Source: an uncultured Paracoccaceae bacterium (GTDB taxonomy: Bacteria > Pseudomonadota > Alphaproteobacteria > Rhizobiales > Rhizobiaceae). From it: 40,685 bases of DNA. The stretch spans positions 1 to 40,685 of the forward strand of contig CALMYO010000218.1 of NCBI GenBank assembly GCA_937873685.1. The letters run 5' to 3'. The position numbers and the translations under genes were made by a program. Shown in pieces: positions 1 through 9,485 of this stretch (its first letter is position 1; each line of letters opens with the position of its first letter). The notes beneath the pieces were generated by a model, which was not told the origin of the DNA, did no database searches, and saw nothing but the letters and a program-made list of their open reading frames with translations.

Positions 1-908
1 CTTCGTCGATTGTGCGGGGTCTGAAATAGTGCATGTGCGAACCGGATTGCAGCATAACTTTCGGCTTGGCCGAAAGCCGTGTCAAGCGCGTCGGCGCGTC
101 ATTCGAAGAAGAGGCGCGGCGGATGTTGCCGATCAATCTATGCTGTCTCCGGCGCGCGAAACATTTTTCGCTCATGGACTCATTGGCGCCTGCCCGGATA
201 CGGTGGAGGCGAATCTGTGCGAGGGGTTTCCAGGGGAGCTGGCCTGTTTGCCTTTGCCGATATCGAACCGAAGTCGAATCGGCACCGTTGTTGCAAGCGC
301 CCCTGGAATGTATGAAGCGACATGAAACACAGTTTGCTGCATTCGCGTATCGCCGTTCGTCGGGCGTTGGGAACCTTGGCTCGGCAGGCGGGCGCCATGA
401 CGCCTCATGGCCCAGACGACCGTGTGTCATTCGAATCCTTCGATCTGAGGGGCCTGCACGCAGCCGGTTGCAGACGAAAGGTTCGCTTTGCCTCGCATTC
501 CGGTGACGCCATGGTTCATTTGCTTGCTGAAGATGCCGTACAGGCAAGTGATCTGGCCACGGCATTGCATGCCTTTGGCGTTTTCGGCGCGACAAGCCTG
601 TCTGTTTCGAGCGATCGGATGACAAGACGGCACAATTGCGAAAGCGAACTCACGAAACGATTGGCCGCGAAGTCGCCTGACGAAACCGTGAAGGGGCGTC
701 CCGAATGCCGCGAAGGACCAAAGCCCGATCCAACCGTTATTCTTCCTCGCCAAACTTCCGGCGTGTTCTCCTGCGGCGCTGATTTGCTGCATTCGCAAAA
801 AACCGGACGTCACAAAACATCTCGTTGTGGCGCAGGCTTCAAGGCCGCCCGGCGACGTTTGCACCAGAGGGCACGCGACATGGCCAGACCCAGCACCAAA
901 GGAATGCC
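1..908. other. Gene-poor stretch, no supported gene
   Basis: No reading frame here on either strand gives a protein I recognise. The longest frames (322-912 plus, 427-864 minus) have a composition typical of random GC-rich frames and no convincing ribosome binding site. A perfect 8-bp hairpin lies at 58-76 (arms CTTTCGGC and GCCGAAAG, loop TTG) without a following T tract. The stretch may hold a decayed gene or the far upstream region of the decarboxylase pair. Confidence 0.5.
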
Positions 909-1409
909 ATGAACGTCAACGACGCCATAGTGGAAAGCATGGTCCGAGCCCGGATCGGTTTCGTCACCTCGGTGCCCTGCAAGCAACTGGCCGGGGTGAT
1001 CGAGCGGGTCGACAAGGCCACGGGCTTTCGCCATGTCCCCTGCAACAAGGAGGACGAGGGTATCGGCCTGTGCGCCGGCGCCTGGCTTGCCGGAACGCGG
1101 CCCTGCATCATCATGCAGAACACGGCGGTTGGCGTCGTCATCAATGCGCTCGTCACCCTGACGCAATACTACCGCTTCCCGCTGCCAATGCTGATCAGCT
1201 ATCGCGGCGAGGTCGGCGAGCGCATCAACTGCCAGGTGGAGATGGCGGTGCACACCAAGGCGCTGCTGTCGCAGCTTTCCGTTCCGACCTATCATTTCCA
1301 CCGGCCAGACGATGTCGGCGAACTCGACGGCATTCTCGCGCACACCTTCGTGGCGCGAAAGCCGGTCGCAATCCTCACCGACGCCAGCTTCTGGAAGGGT
1401 TCGGCATGA
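909..1409 (+). CDS. comD: Sulfopyruvate decarboxylase, alpha (ThDP pyrimidine-domain) subunit
   Basis: A 166-residue protein equal to the pyrimidine-binding half of thiamine-diphosphate decarboxylases of the sulfopyruvate/phosphonopyruvate decarboxylase group, whose two halves are encoded separately in the ComDE type. The segment KEDEGIGLCAG (about residues 47-57) aligns with the family's NEG motif, which carries the glutamate that activates the cofactor. The ATG at 909 gives the usual length; the open frame continues upstream to 825, but that part resembles nothing. Its stop overlaps the start of the next gene (ATGA), so the subunits are probably made in equal amounts. ComDE converts sulfopyruvate to sulfoacetaldehyde and CO2; in bacteria this serves sulfolactate or cysteate breakdown. 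No Xsc, sulfolactate dehydrogenase or sulfonate transporter is nearby, so the substrate is uncertain and a related 2-oxo acid is possible. Confidence 0.85.
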   Translation: MNVNDAIVESMVRARIGFVTSVPCKQLAGVIERVDKATGFRHVPCNKEDEGIGLCAGAWLAGTRPCIIMQNTAVGVVINALVTLTQYYRFPLPMLISYRGEVGERINCQVEMAVHTKALLSQLSVPTYHFHRPDDVGELDGILAHTFVARKPVAILTDASFWKGSA

Positions 1410-1969
1410 TCCGCAGCGAGCTTCTCAAGTCCATCCTGCCCGTCATCCGCGACGAGCTGGTGGTCTGCAATATCGGCCTGCCGTCGCAGGAGCTGTACAT
1501 GCTGGAGGACCGGCCGGCGAACTTTTATATGCTCGGCACGATGGGGCTGTGCTCCTCGATCGGGCTCGGGCTGGCGCTGAACCAGAAGGCGAAGGTGATC
1601 GCCATCGACGGCGACGGCTCGGTGCTGACTAATCTCGGCACGCTGCCGACCATCGCCAACAATGTCGCCGACAATTTCATCCTGCTGATCGTCGACAACG
1701 GCTCCTACGGTTCGACCGGCGACCAGCCGACCTATGCCGGGCTGAAGACCTCGCTGACGAAAGTGGCTGAAGCCTGCGGCTGCGACAACGTCATTGAATG
1801 CCGGGCCGAGGAAACGGCCGAGGTGCTGCGCAATGCGCTCGCTTCGAACAGGATGACCGTGATCGTCGCCAAATGCGCGTCGGGCAACGTGCCGGTACCG
1901 GTGATCGAACTCGATCCGGCGGTGATCGCGCACCGGTTCAGGGACGAAGTCGCGCGGCGCAAAGCCTGA
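1406..1969 (+). CDS. comE: Sulfopyruvate decarboxylase, beta (ThDP-binding) subunit
   Basis: A 187-residue protein carrying the ThDP diphosphate and Mg2+ binding domain. The motif begins with GDGS at residues 69-72 and closes with DN at residues 97-98, the normal spacing of this metal-binding signature. MLGTMGLCSSIGLGLAL (about residues 42-58) matches the conserved segment before it in phosphonopyruvate and sulfopyruvate decarboxylases. It starts inside the stop of the alpha subunit (ATGA), so the two halves are translationally coupled and should form one enzyme. The open frame runs back to 827 across the alpha gene, but only the part from 1406 makes sense. Family assignment is firm; the exact 2-oxo acid is inferred. 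Confidence 0.85.
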   Translation: MIRSELLKSILPVIRDELVVCNIGLPSQELYMLEDRPANFYMLGTMGLCSSIGLGLALNQKAKVIAIDGDGSVLTNLGTLPTIANNVADNFILLIVDNGSYGSTGDQPTYAGLKTSLTKVAEACGCDNVIECRAEETAEVLRNALASNRMTVIVAKCASGNVPVPVIELDPAVIAHRFRDEVARRKA

Positions 1970-3830
<1,861 letters not shown>

Positions 3831-3923
3831 CCGGCGCATCCTGGCAGCTGTGCATAGCCCCCGTGCGGGGCTTCCGGCGTGCTGCAAAGACAGGTAGCCT
3901 TGCCGAAACCGGAGGCGCACGCC

Positions 3924-4337
3924 ATGCAGCAGAACCTGATCTTCTGGCCAATGATCCTGCAGGGGGCGCTGACGCTCGCGGTCTACGTGATCATGAGCAA
4001 CCGGCGCATTGCGGCGGTCAAGGCCGGCGAGGCGCGGGGCGGCGATTTCCGCATCCCGAACGACCCGGAGCGCAGCGCCACGGCGGCGCGCAACGTGTCG
4101 AACCAGTTCGAACTGCCGGTGCTGTTCTACGTGCTGTGCCTTGCGCTGCACGCCGTCGGCGGCGTCACCTGGCTTGCTCTCGGGCTGGCGTGGATCTTCG
4201 TGTTGTCGCGCATCGCCCACGCATGGGTGCACCTGACCACCAACGACATCAAGCAACGCCGCTCCATCTTCATGGTCGGCTGGTTCCTCACCGTCGGCAT
4301 GCTGCTGGCGCTGGCGGCGAAGGTGGCGCTGCCGTGA
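3924..4337 (+). CDS. MAPEG-family small membrane protein
   Basis: A 137-residue hydrophobic protein with about four membrane segments (roughly residues 3-22, 53-72, 74-92 and 113-135). The layout and the RNVSNQFELPVLFYVLC segment fit the MAPEG fold (membrane-associated proteins in eicosanoid and glutathione metabolism). In bacteria such proteins are mostly uncharacterised inner-membrane proteins. The ATG at 3924 is preceded by GGAGG at 3911-3915; the open frame starts at 3879, but without this site. It lies about 90 bp after guaB on the same strand and about 30 bp before the DUF6880 gene, so these may be co-transcribed. No substrate can be assigned. Confidence 0.75.
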   Translation: MQQNLIFWPMILQGALTLAVYVIMSNRRIAAVKAGEARGGDFRIPNDPERSATAARNVSNQFELPVLFYVLCLALHAVGGVTWLALGLAWIFVLSRIAHAWVHLTTNDIKQRRSIFMVGWFLTVGMLLALAAKVALP

Positions 4338-4368
4338 CAGGTTGAAGCGTTCAAGGAGTGGTGCAGGC

Positions 4369-5811
4369 ATGCCCAAAACAGCCGGCGTCGACACAAAAGC
4401 ACTTGAGAAGCTCGGCTTGCAGCGCCTGATCGAACTAATCGCGGAGGAGTCTGAGACCAACCCGAAATTCCGCAAACGGGTCAAGGCCGCGCTGACGGTG
4501 CTGAAGGGTCCGGCGGCGCTGGCGCGAGAGGTCGAAAAGCAGCTTTCTGCGATCGAGCGCGCCAAATCGGCCGTCACTTATGAACGGGAGGCCGCATACG
4601 CCGCAGATTTGCGCGTGACTGTGCGCACCATCGCCACTGACCTGGCGGCTCACGACACAGGAGCAGCTGCCGAAAACCTGCTGCGTTTCATCGCAACCAG
4701 CGAACATGTGTTCCAACGGGTCTACAATGGCCGGCTGGTGAATCCAGTCTATGACGATGCGCTTGAAACGCTGGTCGAGCTTTTGCCCGGCTTGCCGGAG
4801 AAATCGGCCGCGCTGTTGCCGCCGCTTGCGACAAAGCTGCTGCTCGACGACCATGACGGGCTCGGGCTGACCACCGCGCTGGCGCTGGCCGGCCGGTTGC
4901 CGGCGTCGGTGCGCAACGCCTGGGACGAGGCGCTGGCCAAGCTCCCGCGCGCCAAAGCGCCGCAGAAGAACCCGTTCTGGATCGACCGCAGCGGCGATGC
5001 GGCGATTGCGGTGCGCATGGCCTTGGCCGACGCGGACGGCAATCTCGATCGCTGGGTGACGCTGGCCGCTTCGCTTTCGCCAAACGCGCGCAGCCCGCTC
5101 GCGATCGCGCGGCGCCTGCATGAGGCCGGCCGGCATGCGGAAGCCCTGAAATGGGTCCGCGAGAAGTCGCCGCGCAGCCTGGTCCGCCACTTGCACCGTA
5201 CCGATCTCGGCATCGTGGTCGTCGGCGATGAAATGAATGAGGATCGGATCATGCTGGAGGCCGATATCCTGTGGGCGATCGGTGAACGAAAGGCGGCGCA
5301 ACAGACGCGCTGGGATTGGTTCGAGAAGTCGCTGCAAGTGGAAACGCTGCGCGCATACATCGCTGCGCTCGACGATTTCGCCGAATTCGAGGAAACCGAC
5401 CGCGCCTTTGCCGTTGTCGACGCGTCGAAGGACATTCATCGCGCGCTGTCATTCTATCTGCTTTGGCCCCGCACCGACCGCGCCGCCGCACTGGTGTTGC
5501 GCAACCATGCTGCATGGTCCGGCCAACACTACGACCTTCTCTCGGCAGCGGCAGAAATCCTGGAGGAGGCGCACGCCGCGGCCGCAGTGGTGCTCTACCG
5601 CGCGCTGCTCAACGATATCCTCAACAATGGCAAGAGCCAGGCTTACGGTCATGCCGCCCGGTACTGGCTGCGTCTTGTCGACCTTGCGGAAGCAGCCAAT
5701 TCTGTGCCGGGTATCGAAACCCACCAAACTTATGGCGCGGCGCTGCGAAAGAAGCACGGCCGCAAATACGGCTTCGTCTACGAGGTCAGAGTGCTCGGCG
5801 GTGTTTTCTAG
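4369..5811 (+). CDS. DUF6880 family protein
   Basis: A 480-residue, mostly alpha-helical, probably cytosolic protein with repeated short helices resembling TPR or HEAT-like helical repeats. The C-terminal segment AALRKKHGRKYGF is the mark by which I place it in DUF6880, a family common in Alphaproteobacteria and of unknown function. The ATG at 4369 is preceded by AAGGAG at 4353-4358, a good spacing; a TTG at 4342 is possible but poorer. The TAG stop lies inside the left arm of a 72-bp palindrome, so the last residues may have been altered by insertion of that palindrome. No enzymatic motif is visible. Confidence 0.75.
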   Translation: MPKTAGVDTKALEKLGLQRLIELIAEESETNPKFRKRVKAALTVLKGPAALAREVEKQLSAIERAKSAVTYEREAAYAADLRVTVRTIATDLAAHDTGAAAENLLRFIATSEHVFQRVYNGRLVNPVYDDALETLVELLPGLPEKSAALLPPLATKLLLDDHDGLGLTTALALAGRLPASVRNAWDEALAKLPRAKAPQKNPFWIDRSGDAAIAVRMALADADGNLDRWVTLAASLSPNARSPLAIARRLHEAGRHAEALKWVREKSPRSLVRHLHRTDLGIVVVGDEMNEDRIMLEADILWAIGERKAAQQTRWDWFEKSLQVETLRAYIAALDDFAEFEETDRAFAVVDASKDIHRALSFYLLWPRTDRAAALVLRNHAAWSGQHYDLLSAAAEILEEAHAAAAVVLYRALLNDILNNGKSQAYGHAARYWLRLVDLAEAANSVPGIETHQTYGAALRKKHGRKYGFVYEVRVLGGVF

Positions 5812-5879
5812 GCCCTGTGGACGGATTGGAGATCGCTTTCGCCGGCGAAATCTATCTCCAATCCGTCCACGGGGCCTAG
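5808..5879. repeat. 72-bp palindrome overlapping the DUF6880 stop codon
   Basis: Two 26-nt arms (5808-5833 and 5854-5879) are reverse complements with a single mismatch. The 20-nt centre holds a second palindrome, TTTCGCCGGCGAAA at 5837-5850. RNA from either strand would fold into a very stable hairpin. It could stop transcription or protect the 3' end of the upstream mRNA, and it looks like a mobile palindromic unit because it begins exactly at the stop codon of the preceding gene. Confidence 0.8.
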
Positions 5880-5894
5880 AGAATTGCTCCAAAC

Positions 5895-5922
5895 AAAAAG
5901 CCGCCAACGCGGGCGGCTTTTT
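5895..5922 (-). terminator. Bidirectional intrinsic terminator between DUF6880 gene and tig
   Basis: A GCCGCC/GGCGGC stem (5900-5905 and 5912-5917) is flanked by AAAAA at 5895-5899 and TTTTT at 5918-5922, so it can end transcription from both sides. It lies 20 bp past the stop codon of tig on the minus strand. Confidence 0.85.
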
Positions 5923-5942
5923 CAACTGGACGCGAAGGATCG

Positions 5943-7397
5943 TCACTCACCGGTTCCGGCGGCTTCTTCATCCTTGGCCTTCTTCTTTGCGGCCTTTTTC
6001 TTCGCCGGCTTTTCGGCGTCCTTGTCTTCTGCGGACGCCTTTTTGGCCGTGGCGAGTTCGTCCTCGTCGTCAGCCATCAGCTCCTCGCGGGTGACCGTCT
6101 TGTCCTCCACCTTGATGGTGGCGAGCAGGTGGTCAATCACCTTTTCCTCGAAGATCGGCGCGCGCAGGTTGGCTACCGCGTCGGGATTGTTGCGGAAGAA
6201 ATCGTAGACCTGCTGTTCCTGACCCGGATACTGGCGGATGTGGTTGTAGAGCGAGCGCTGCAGTTCGTCCTCGGTCACGGTCACACCAGCCTTCTCGCCG
6301 ATCTCGGAGAGCAGGAGGCCGAGGCGCACGCGGCGCTCGGCGAGGCGGCGGTACTCGTCGCGGGCGGCGTCCTCGGTGGTTTCCTCATCCTCGAACGTCT
6401 TGCCAGCCTCCTGGAGGTCCTTCAGGATCTGGTTCCAGATGTTGTTGAACTCGGCATCCACCAGCTTCGACGGCGTATCGAACTTGTAGTCGTTGTCGAG
6501 AGCGTCGAGGATCTGGCGCTTCACCTTCTGGCGCGTCATCGCGCCAAACTGGCTTTCCATCTGTTCGCGCACGATGGTGCGCAGGCGTTCGGCGCTTTCA
6601 AGCCCGAGCTTCTTGGCCAATTCGTCGTCGATCACCAGTTCGCCGGCGGTTTCGACGGCCTGCACAGTGACGGCAAACGAGGCTTCCTTGCCGGCGAGGT
6701 GCGCAGCCGGATAATCCTCGGGGAAGGTCACCTTCACCGTGCGCTCGTCGCCCGCCTTGGCGCCGATCAGCTGGTCTTCGAAACCGGGAATGAAGTTGCC
6801 CGAACCCAGCACCAGCTTGGCGCCGTTGTCGGCGCCGCCTTCGAAGGGCTCGCCGTCGATCGAGCCGGCGTAGTCGATGGTCACCCGGTCCCCGCTTTCG
6901 GCGGCGCCGTCCTTCGTCGAGTAGTCGCGCGCCGATTCAGCGACGCGGGCGGCCTGCTTCTCGACGTCCTCATCGGGGATATCGACCACCGGGCGCGTGA
7001 CCGAGATGCCGGTCAGGTCGCCGACCTCGATCACCGGTACGATCTCGTAGCTCATCGAGAATTCGAAATCGGCCTGGCCGGCCAGAATGCGCTCGGCTTC
7101 CTTCTCGTCCTCGGTCATGGCGATTTCGGGCTGGGTCGCAGACTTCTCGCCACGCTCGGCCAGGATTTCGCGCGGCTTGTTGCTGAGCAGATCGTTGACG
7201 ATCTCGGCCATCAGCGACTTGCCATACATCTTGCGCAGCAGCGCCGCCGGCGCCTTGCCGGGACGGAAGCCCTTGAGACGAACCTTGTCCTTGGCGTCAT
7301 CCAGCTTCTCGGAAAGCCGCGCTTCCATGTCACCGGCCGGAACCAGCACCTTGATTTCGCGCTTGAGGCCCTCGTTGAGCGTTTCCACGACCTGCAT
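5943..7397 (-). CDS. tig: Trigger factor, ribosome-associated chaperone
   Basis: Binds the ribosome next to the exit tunnel and shields new chains; it also has peptidyl-prolyl isomerase activity. The protein has 484 residues, slightly long because of a Lys/Ala-rich tail (about residues 455-484) often seen in Hyphomicrobiales. The ribosome-binding signature GFRPGKAP is at residues 43-50. The FKBP-like domain is about residues 165-250 ([19 protein letters not shown] near its start), followed by the helical C-terminal arm domain. The start ATG is preceded by AAGGAA on the minus strand. In many bacteria tig is followed by clpP and clpX; here it is followed by a bidirectional terminator and a convergent gene, so it is a single-gene unit. 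Confidence 0.98.
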   Translation of the reverse strand: MQVVETLNEGLKREIKVLVPAGDMEARLSEKLDDAKDKVRLKGFRPGKAPAALLRKMYGKSLMAEIVNDLLSNKPREILAERGEKSATQPEIAMTEDEKEAERILAGQADFEFSMSYEIVPVIEVGDLTGISVTRPVVDIPDEDVEKQAARVAESARDYSTKDGAAESGDRVTIDYAGSIDGEPFEGGADNGAKLVLGSGNFIPGFEDQLIGAKAGDERTVKVTFPEDYPAAHLAGKEASFAVTVQAVETAGELVIDDELAKKLGLESAERLRTIVREQMESQFGAMTRQKVKRQILDALDNDYKFDTPSKLVDAEFNNIWNQILKDLQEAGKTFEDEETTEDAARDEYRRLAERRVRLGLLLSEIGEKAGVTVTEDELQRSLYNHIRQYPGQEQQVYDFFRNNPDAVANLRAPIFEEKVIDHLLATIKVEDKTVTREELMADDEDELATAKKASAEDKDAEKPAKKKAAKKKAKDEEAAGTGE

Positions 7398-7545
7398 GTT
7401 CTAAATTCCTTGCCTTGTCATTGCGCCGCGGTGGCCCAAAGCCGGCGGCAGTGCTTCCATGTCCCTGATCCGGATGCGCAACAAGCGCCAACGCGAGAAA
7501 AATCGCGAAAGCGCCGACGCCAAACCGCAGGATTTGCCGGGGACA

Positions 7546-7630
7546 TGGTGCGGGTGGAGGGACTCGAACCCCCATGCCTCACAGCGCTGGAACCTAAATC
7601 CAGTGCGTCTACCAGTTCCGCCACACCCGC
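7546..7630 (-). tRNA. tRNA-Leu (anticodon UAG)
   Basis: An 85-nt tRNA with a 7-bp acceptor stem (GCGGGTG with CACCCGC), discriminator A and an encoded CCA end. The anticodon stem CTGGA/TCCAG encloses the loop TTTAGGT, giving anticodon UAG, which reads CUA and other CUN leucine codons. A T arm with GGTTCGAGTCC and a long variable arm typical of class II tRNAs are present. Confidence 0.96.
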
Positions 7631-7771
7631 CCGGAGCGTCTGCGACTACCCGGAAACCGGGGCTCTATATCATTGCGCATGGCGCGTTCAAAGGAAAAAT
7701 GCCGGCATGACGCGGCCACCGCCGCTGTTGCAGGGCCGCGAGCGGCAAGCAGAAGAATCGCGGTGCGATTG

Positions 7772-7812
7772 TTGCACTGCAAAATGAACCAGCGGTGAAT
7801 GCTGCAATGCAA
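7772..7812 (+). promoter_or_regulatory. Two TTGCA-N-TGCAA dyads upstream of the DUF1127 locus
   Basis: TTGCACTGCAA at 7772-7782 is a perfect dyad around one base. CTGCAATGCAA at 7802-7812 differs by one base from perfect symmetry. Their centres are 30 bp apart, about three helical turns, which suits side-by-side binding of a dimeric regulator. The shape resembles the CTGC-N3-GCAG sites described for PhaR, the regulator of polyhydroxyalkanoate granule genes, but that match is an inference. They lie about 110-150 bp before the first DUF1127 start. The rest of 7631-7920 holds no gene. Confidence 0.4.
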
Positions 7813-7920
7813 AAAATGCATGGCAGGCGTGCTGTTCTGGCCCTCCAAATCGGTTTGGGTCGAGCGTATATCAGGATCGCAAACGAAACGAAGCAAAGGC
7901 GAAAGCCTAAAGGAAATGAA

Positions 7921-8067
7921 ATGAACATCGCACGCTCCTTCAATCAGTGGCGCCGTTACCGGGCGACCGTGCGCGAGTTGAGCAAGCTCACCACCCGCGA
8001 ACTGAATGACCTCGGCCTGTCTCGCGCCGACATCGACTTCGTGGCGCGCCGCGCCTCGGCCGTCTGA
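7921..8067 (+). CDS. DUF1127 small protein, first copy
   Basis: A 48-residue basic protein. The run RRYRATVRELSKLTTRELND and the following LGLSRADI segment match the DUF1127 (YjiS-like) domain, with its conserved arginine-rich start and the L-x-DLG-x-x-R-x-x-I pattern. Short DUF1127 proteins in alphaproteobacteria can bind RNA; CcaF1 of Rhodobacter sphaeroides affects processing and turnover of the small RNAs encoded beside it (established for that organism). The ATG at 7921 follows AAAGGAA. Two CCUCCUCCC-loop hairpins follow directly, then a second DUF1127 gene, suggesting one transcript. The function as an RNA-binding partner of those hairpins is inferred. Confidence 0.9.
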   Translation: MNIARSFNQWRRYRATVRELSKLTTRELNDLGLSRADIDFVARRASAV

Positions 8068-8105
8068 ACGGCAAACGAACGCTGAAAAACAAGACCATTC
8101 GCTAA

Positions 8106-8128
8106 GGACCGCTCCTCCTCCCAGGTCC
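8106..8128 (+). ncRNA. CCUCCUCCC-loop hairpin 1 (cuckoo/CcsR-like)
   Basis: A GGACC/GGTCC stem (8106-8110, 8124-8128) closes a 13-nt loop holding CTCCTCCTCCC. It is the weakest stem of the five; pairing of 8100-8102 with 8130-8132 could extend it. The loop can pair with GGAGG ribosome binding sites. Confidence 0.6.
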
Positions 8129-8139
8129 GGCGGATCAAA

Positions 8140-8176
8140 GAGCCGGGCGCCACTCCTCCTCCCAGGCGCCCGGCTC
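8140..8176 (+). ncRNA. CCUCCUCCC-loop hairpin 2 (cuckoo/CcsR-like)
   Basis: A perfect 12-bp stem (8140-8151 with 8165-8176) encloses the 13-nt loop ACTCCTCCTCCCA. It ends 15 nt before the AAGGAG ribosome binding site (8192-8197) of the second DUF1127 gene, a site its own loop could pair with. Stem and loop match the design of the cuckoo RNA family of alphaproteobacteria. Confidence 0.8.
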
Positions 8177-8201
8177 GCAAACTCCAGAATTAAGGAGAAA
8201 G

Positions 8202-8348
8202 ATGATGAACTTCAGACAATCTCTCCGCAATTGGCGCCAGTATCGCCGTACCGTCTCTGAACTCGAGAACCTGTCGAACCGCGATCTGGCTGATCTCGGC
8301 ATCGCGCGCGTGGATATCCCGCGGGTTGCCCGCCACGGTCTGAAATGA
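8202..8348 (+). CDS. DUF1127 small protein, second copy
   Basis: A 48-residue paralogue of the protein at 7921-8067, with the same layout: basic NWRQYRRTVSELENLSNRDL followed by ADLGIARVDI and a short basic end. Two ATGs in a row (8202 and 8205) lie behind AAGGAG at 8192-8197; spacing suits either. It lies between hairpins two and three of a five-hairpin array, all carrying the same CCUCCUCCC-type loop, so gene-plus-hairpins seems to have been duplicated as a unit. The likely role, by analogy with CcaF1 of Rhodobacter, is binding and maturation of small RNAs or mRNAs during stress; nothing in the window proves this. Confidence 0.9.
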   Translation: MMNFRQSLRNWRQYRRTVSELENLSNRDLADLGIARVDIPRVARHGLK

Positions 8349-8360
8349 CCAAACGGAATT

Positions 8361-8391
8361 CGTCGGGGCACTCCTCCTCCCAGCCCTGACG
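8361..8391 (+). ncRNA. CCUCCUCCC-loop hairpin 3 (cuckoo/CcsR-like)
   Basis: A 9-bp stem with one G-U pair (CGTCGGGGC at 8361-8369 with GCCCTGACG at 8383-8391) holds the same 13-nt loop as hairpin 2. It begins 12 nt after the stop codon of the second DUF1127 gene. Confidence 0.75.
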
Positions 8392-8398
8392 GACGAAA

Positions 8399-8430
8399 GG
8401 CCGGCGCCACTCCTCCTCCCAGGCCCGGTC
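8399..8430 (+). ncRNA. CCUCCUCCC-loop hairpin 4 (cuckoo/CcsR-like)
   Basis: A stem of nine pairs with a single bulged C at 8405 (8399-8408 with 8422-8430) closes the 13-nt loop ACTCCTCCTCCCA, identical to loops 2 and 3. Stems 2, 3 and 4 differ in sequence while the loop is unchanged, which points to selection on the loop. Confidence 0.75.
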
Positions 8431-8439
8431 TTTGAAATG

Positions 8440-8477
8440 AAGCGCCTGCCGACCTCCTCCCCGGCAGGCGCTTTTTT
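8440..8477 (+). terminator. CCUCCUCCC-loop hairpin 5 serving as intrinsic terminator
   Basis: An 11-bp stem (8440-8450 with 8463-8473) is followed by a T run ending at 8477. Its loop GACCTCCTCCCC carries the same anti-Shine-Dalgarno motif in slightly changed form, so the terminator of the locus is itself a member of the hairpin series. Confidence 0.88.
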
Positions 8478-8526
8478 GTTGTCCGGATTTTCTGGCGTGC
8501 ACTGGCCGCTACACCCTTGAACCCGT

Positions 8527-9312
8527 TCAGGCATGCCCCAACGCCCAAGCCGCCGCCTGCATCTCGAGCCACCGCGCAGCGCGCCGCGCTTGCGCCTCCT
8601 CATCGGCGCCCCAGAGTTCCTCGTTCCAGTCCTCGTCCACATGCGCATGCGTCCAGGCGTCCGACGCATCGAGATCGCCGTCGAGCAGGGCCAGCGCCAG
8701 CAACGCCGAGCCGGTCAGCGTCGTGACCGAGTGCAGCGCCGCCAACACGACCGGATCGTCGATCGTATCGACGCGGCGGCGAATGGCGGCAAGCGCCACG
8801 TCGTCCTGCGCAATGTGCATGATTCCGCCCGCGAGACGGAAACGGGCGCCGTGCCGCTGCACGATCTTTTCCAGCACCGGGTCCCAGGCCAGACGCTGGC
8901 GCTCGCATAGCGCCTCCGGCTCTTCGGCCCGGTAGCACAGCAGGTCAGATCCGGCGTAAGCGACAATGTCGTCGCGCACGGCTTCCAAGCGGTCGGCCAC
9001 CGCATCGAGCGCGGTGTTGACGAGCCGGTACAGCGGCATCGCCGCCGGGTTCAGCACATCGCGCTGCGCATCGAATTCTTCCGCAAGCCGCTGCGCCAGT
9101 TTCAAGGACGACAGCGAAACCGGGCGCTTGGCGGCGGTGCGGATCGGTCTTCCATCCAACAGAACAGTGTAGCCTTCGCCTCCCGGACCTGTCGTGACCT
9201 TGTCGTAGAACCGTTTCGGCAACTGCCGCGCCATCTGGATCTGCGCCCGGCGCACCGGATCGGGATCGCTCAGAAAACGGCCCGCGTCGAAGTCGGAAAG
9301 AATGTCGCGCAT
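8527..9312 (-). CDS. ATP12-family chaperone for F1 ATP synthase assembly
   Basis: A 261-residue protein of the ATP12 family. In mitochondria Atp12 holds the alpha subunit of the F1 sector before assembly, and the alphaproteobacterial homologues are thought to do the same in the cytosol. Recognised by KRFYDKV near the start, LDGRPIRTAAKRP, the TLTGSALLALALL segment and the strongly conserved AHVDEDWNEELWG near the C terminus. Length and start are normal for the family. It stands alone on the minus strand, divergent from the MFS gene. The ATP synthase operon is not in the window. Confidence 0.92.
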   Translation of the reverse strand: MRDILSDFDAGRFLSDPDPVRRAQIQMARQLPKRFYDKVTTGPGGEGYTVLLDGRPIRTAAKRPVSLSSLKLAQRLAEEFDAQRDVLNPAAMPLYRLVNTALDAVADRLEAVRDDIVAYAGSDLLCYRAEEPEALCERQRLAWDPVLEKIVQRHGARFRLAGGIMHIAQDDVALAAIRRRVDTIDDPVVLAALHSVTTLTGSALLALALLDGDLDASDAWTHAHVDEDWNEELWGADEEAQARRAARWLEMQAAAWALGHA

Positions 9313-9485
9313 GGTCGGTCTGTCCTGGAATCACCTGCGCCACACGAATGTTGGCTGCCTTTACAGACAGATAGTCAGGTCGATCTGCGGGGTCAAAGCT
9401 TTCCGGCGCGCCAGTGTCACGATGACGCTTTTTTACGCATGGTTTCGCCGCGTTCCATGCTATCGGCGGCGACTGCCGCCGGAAC

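Noticed and set aside
322-912. A 196-codon frame ending at the start of comD
   Set aside because: No motif and no ribosome binding site; composition is typical of random frames, and it has an equally long rival on the other strand.
6129-7787. A 552-codon plus-strand frame opposite trigger factor
   Set aside because: Trigger factor is certain; this frame also runs through the tRNA-Leu gene.
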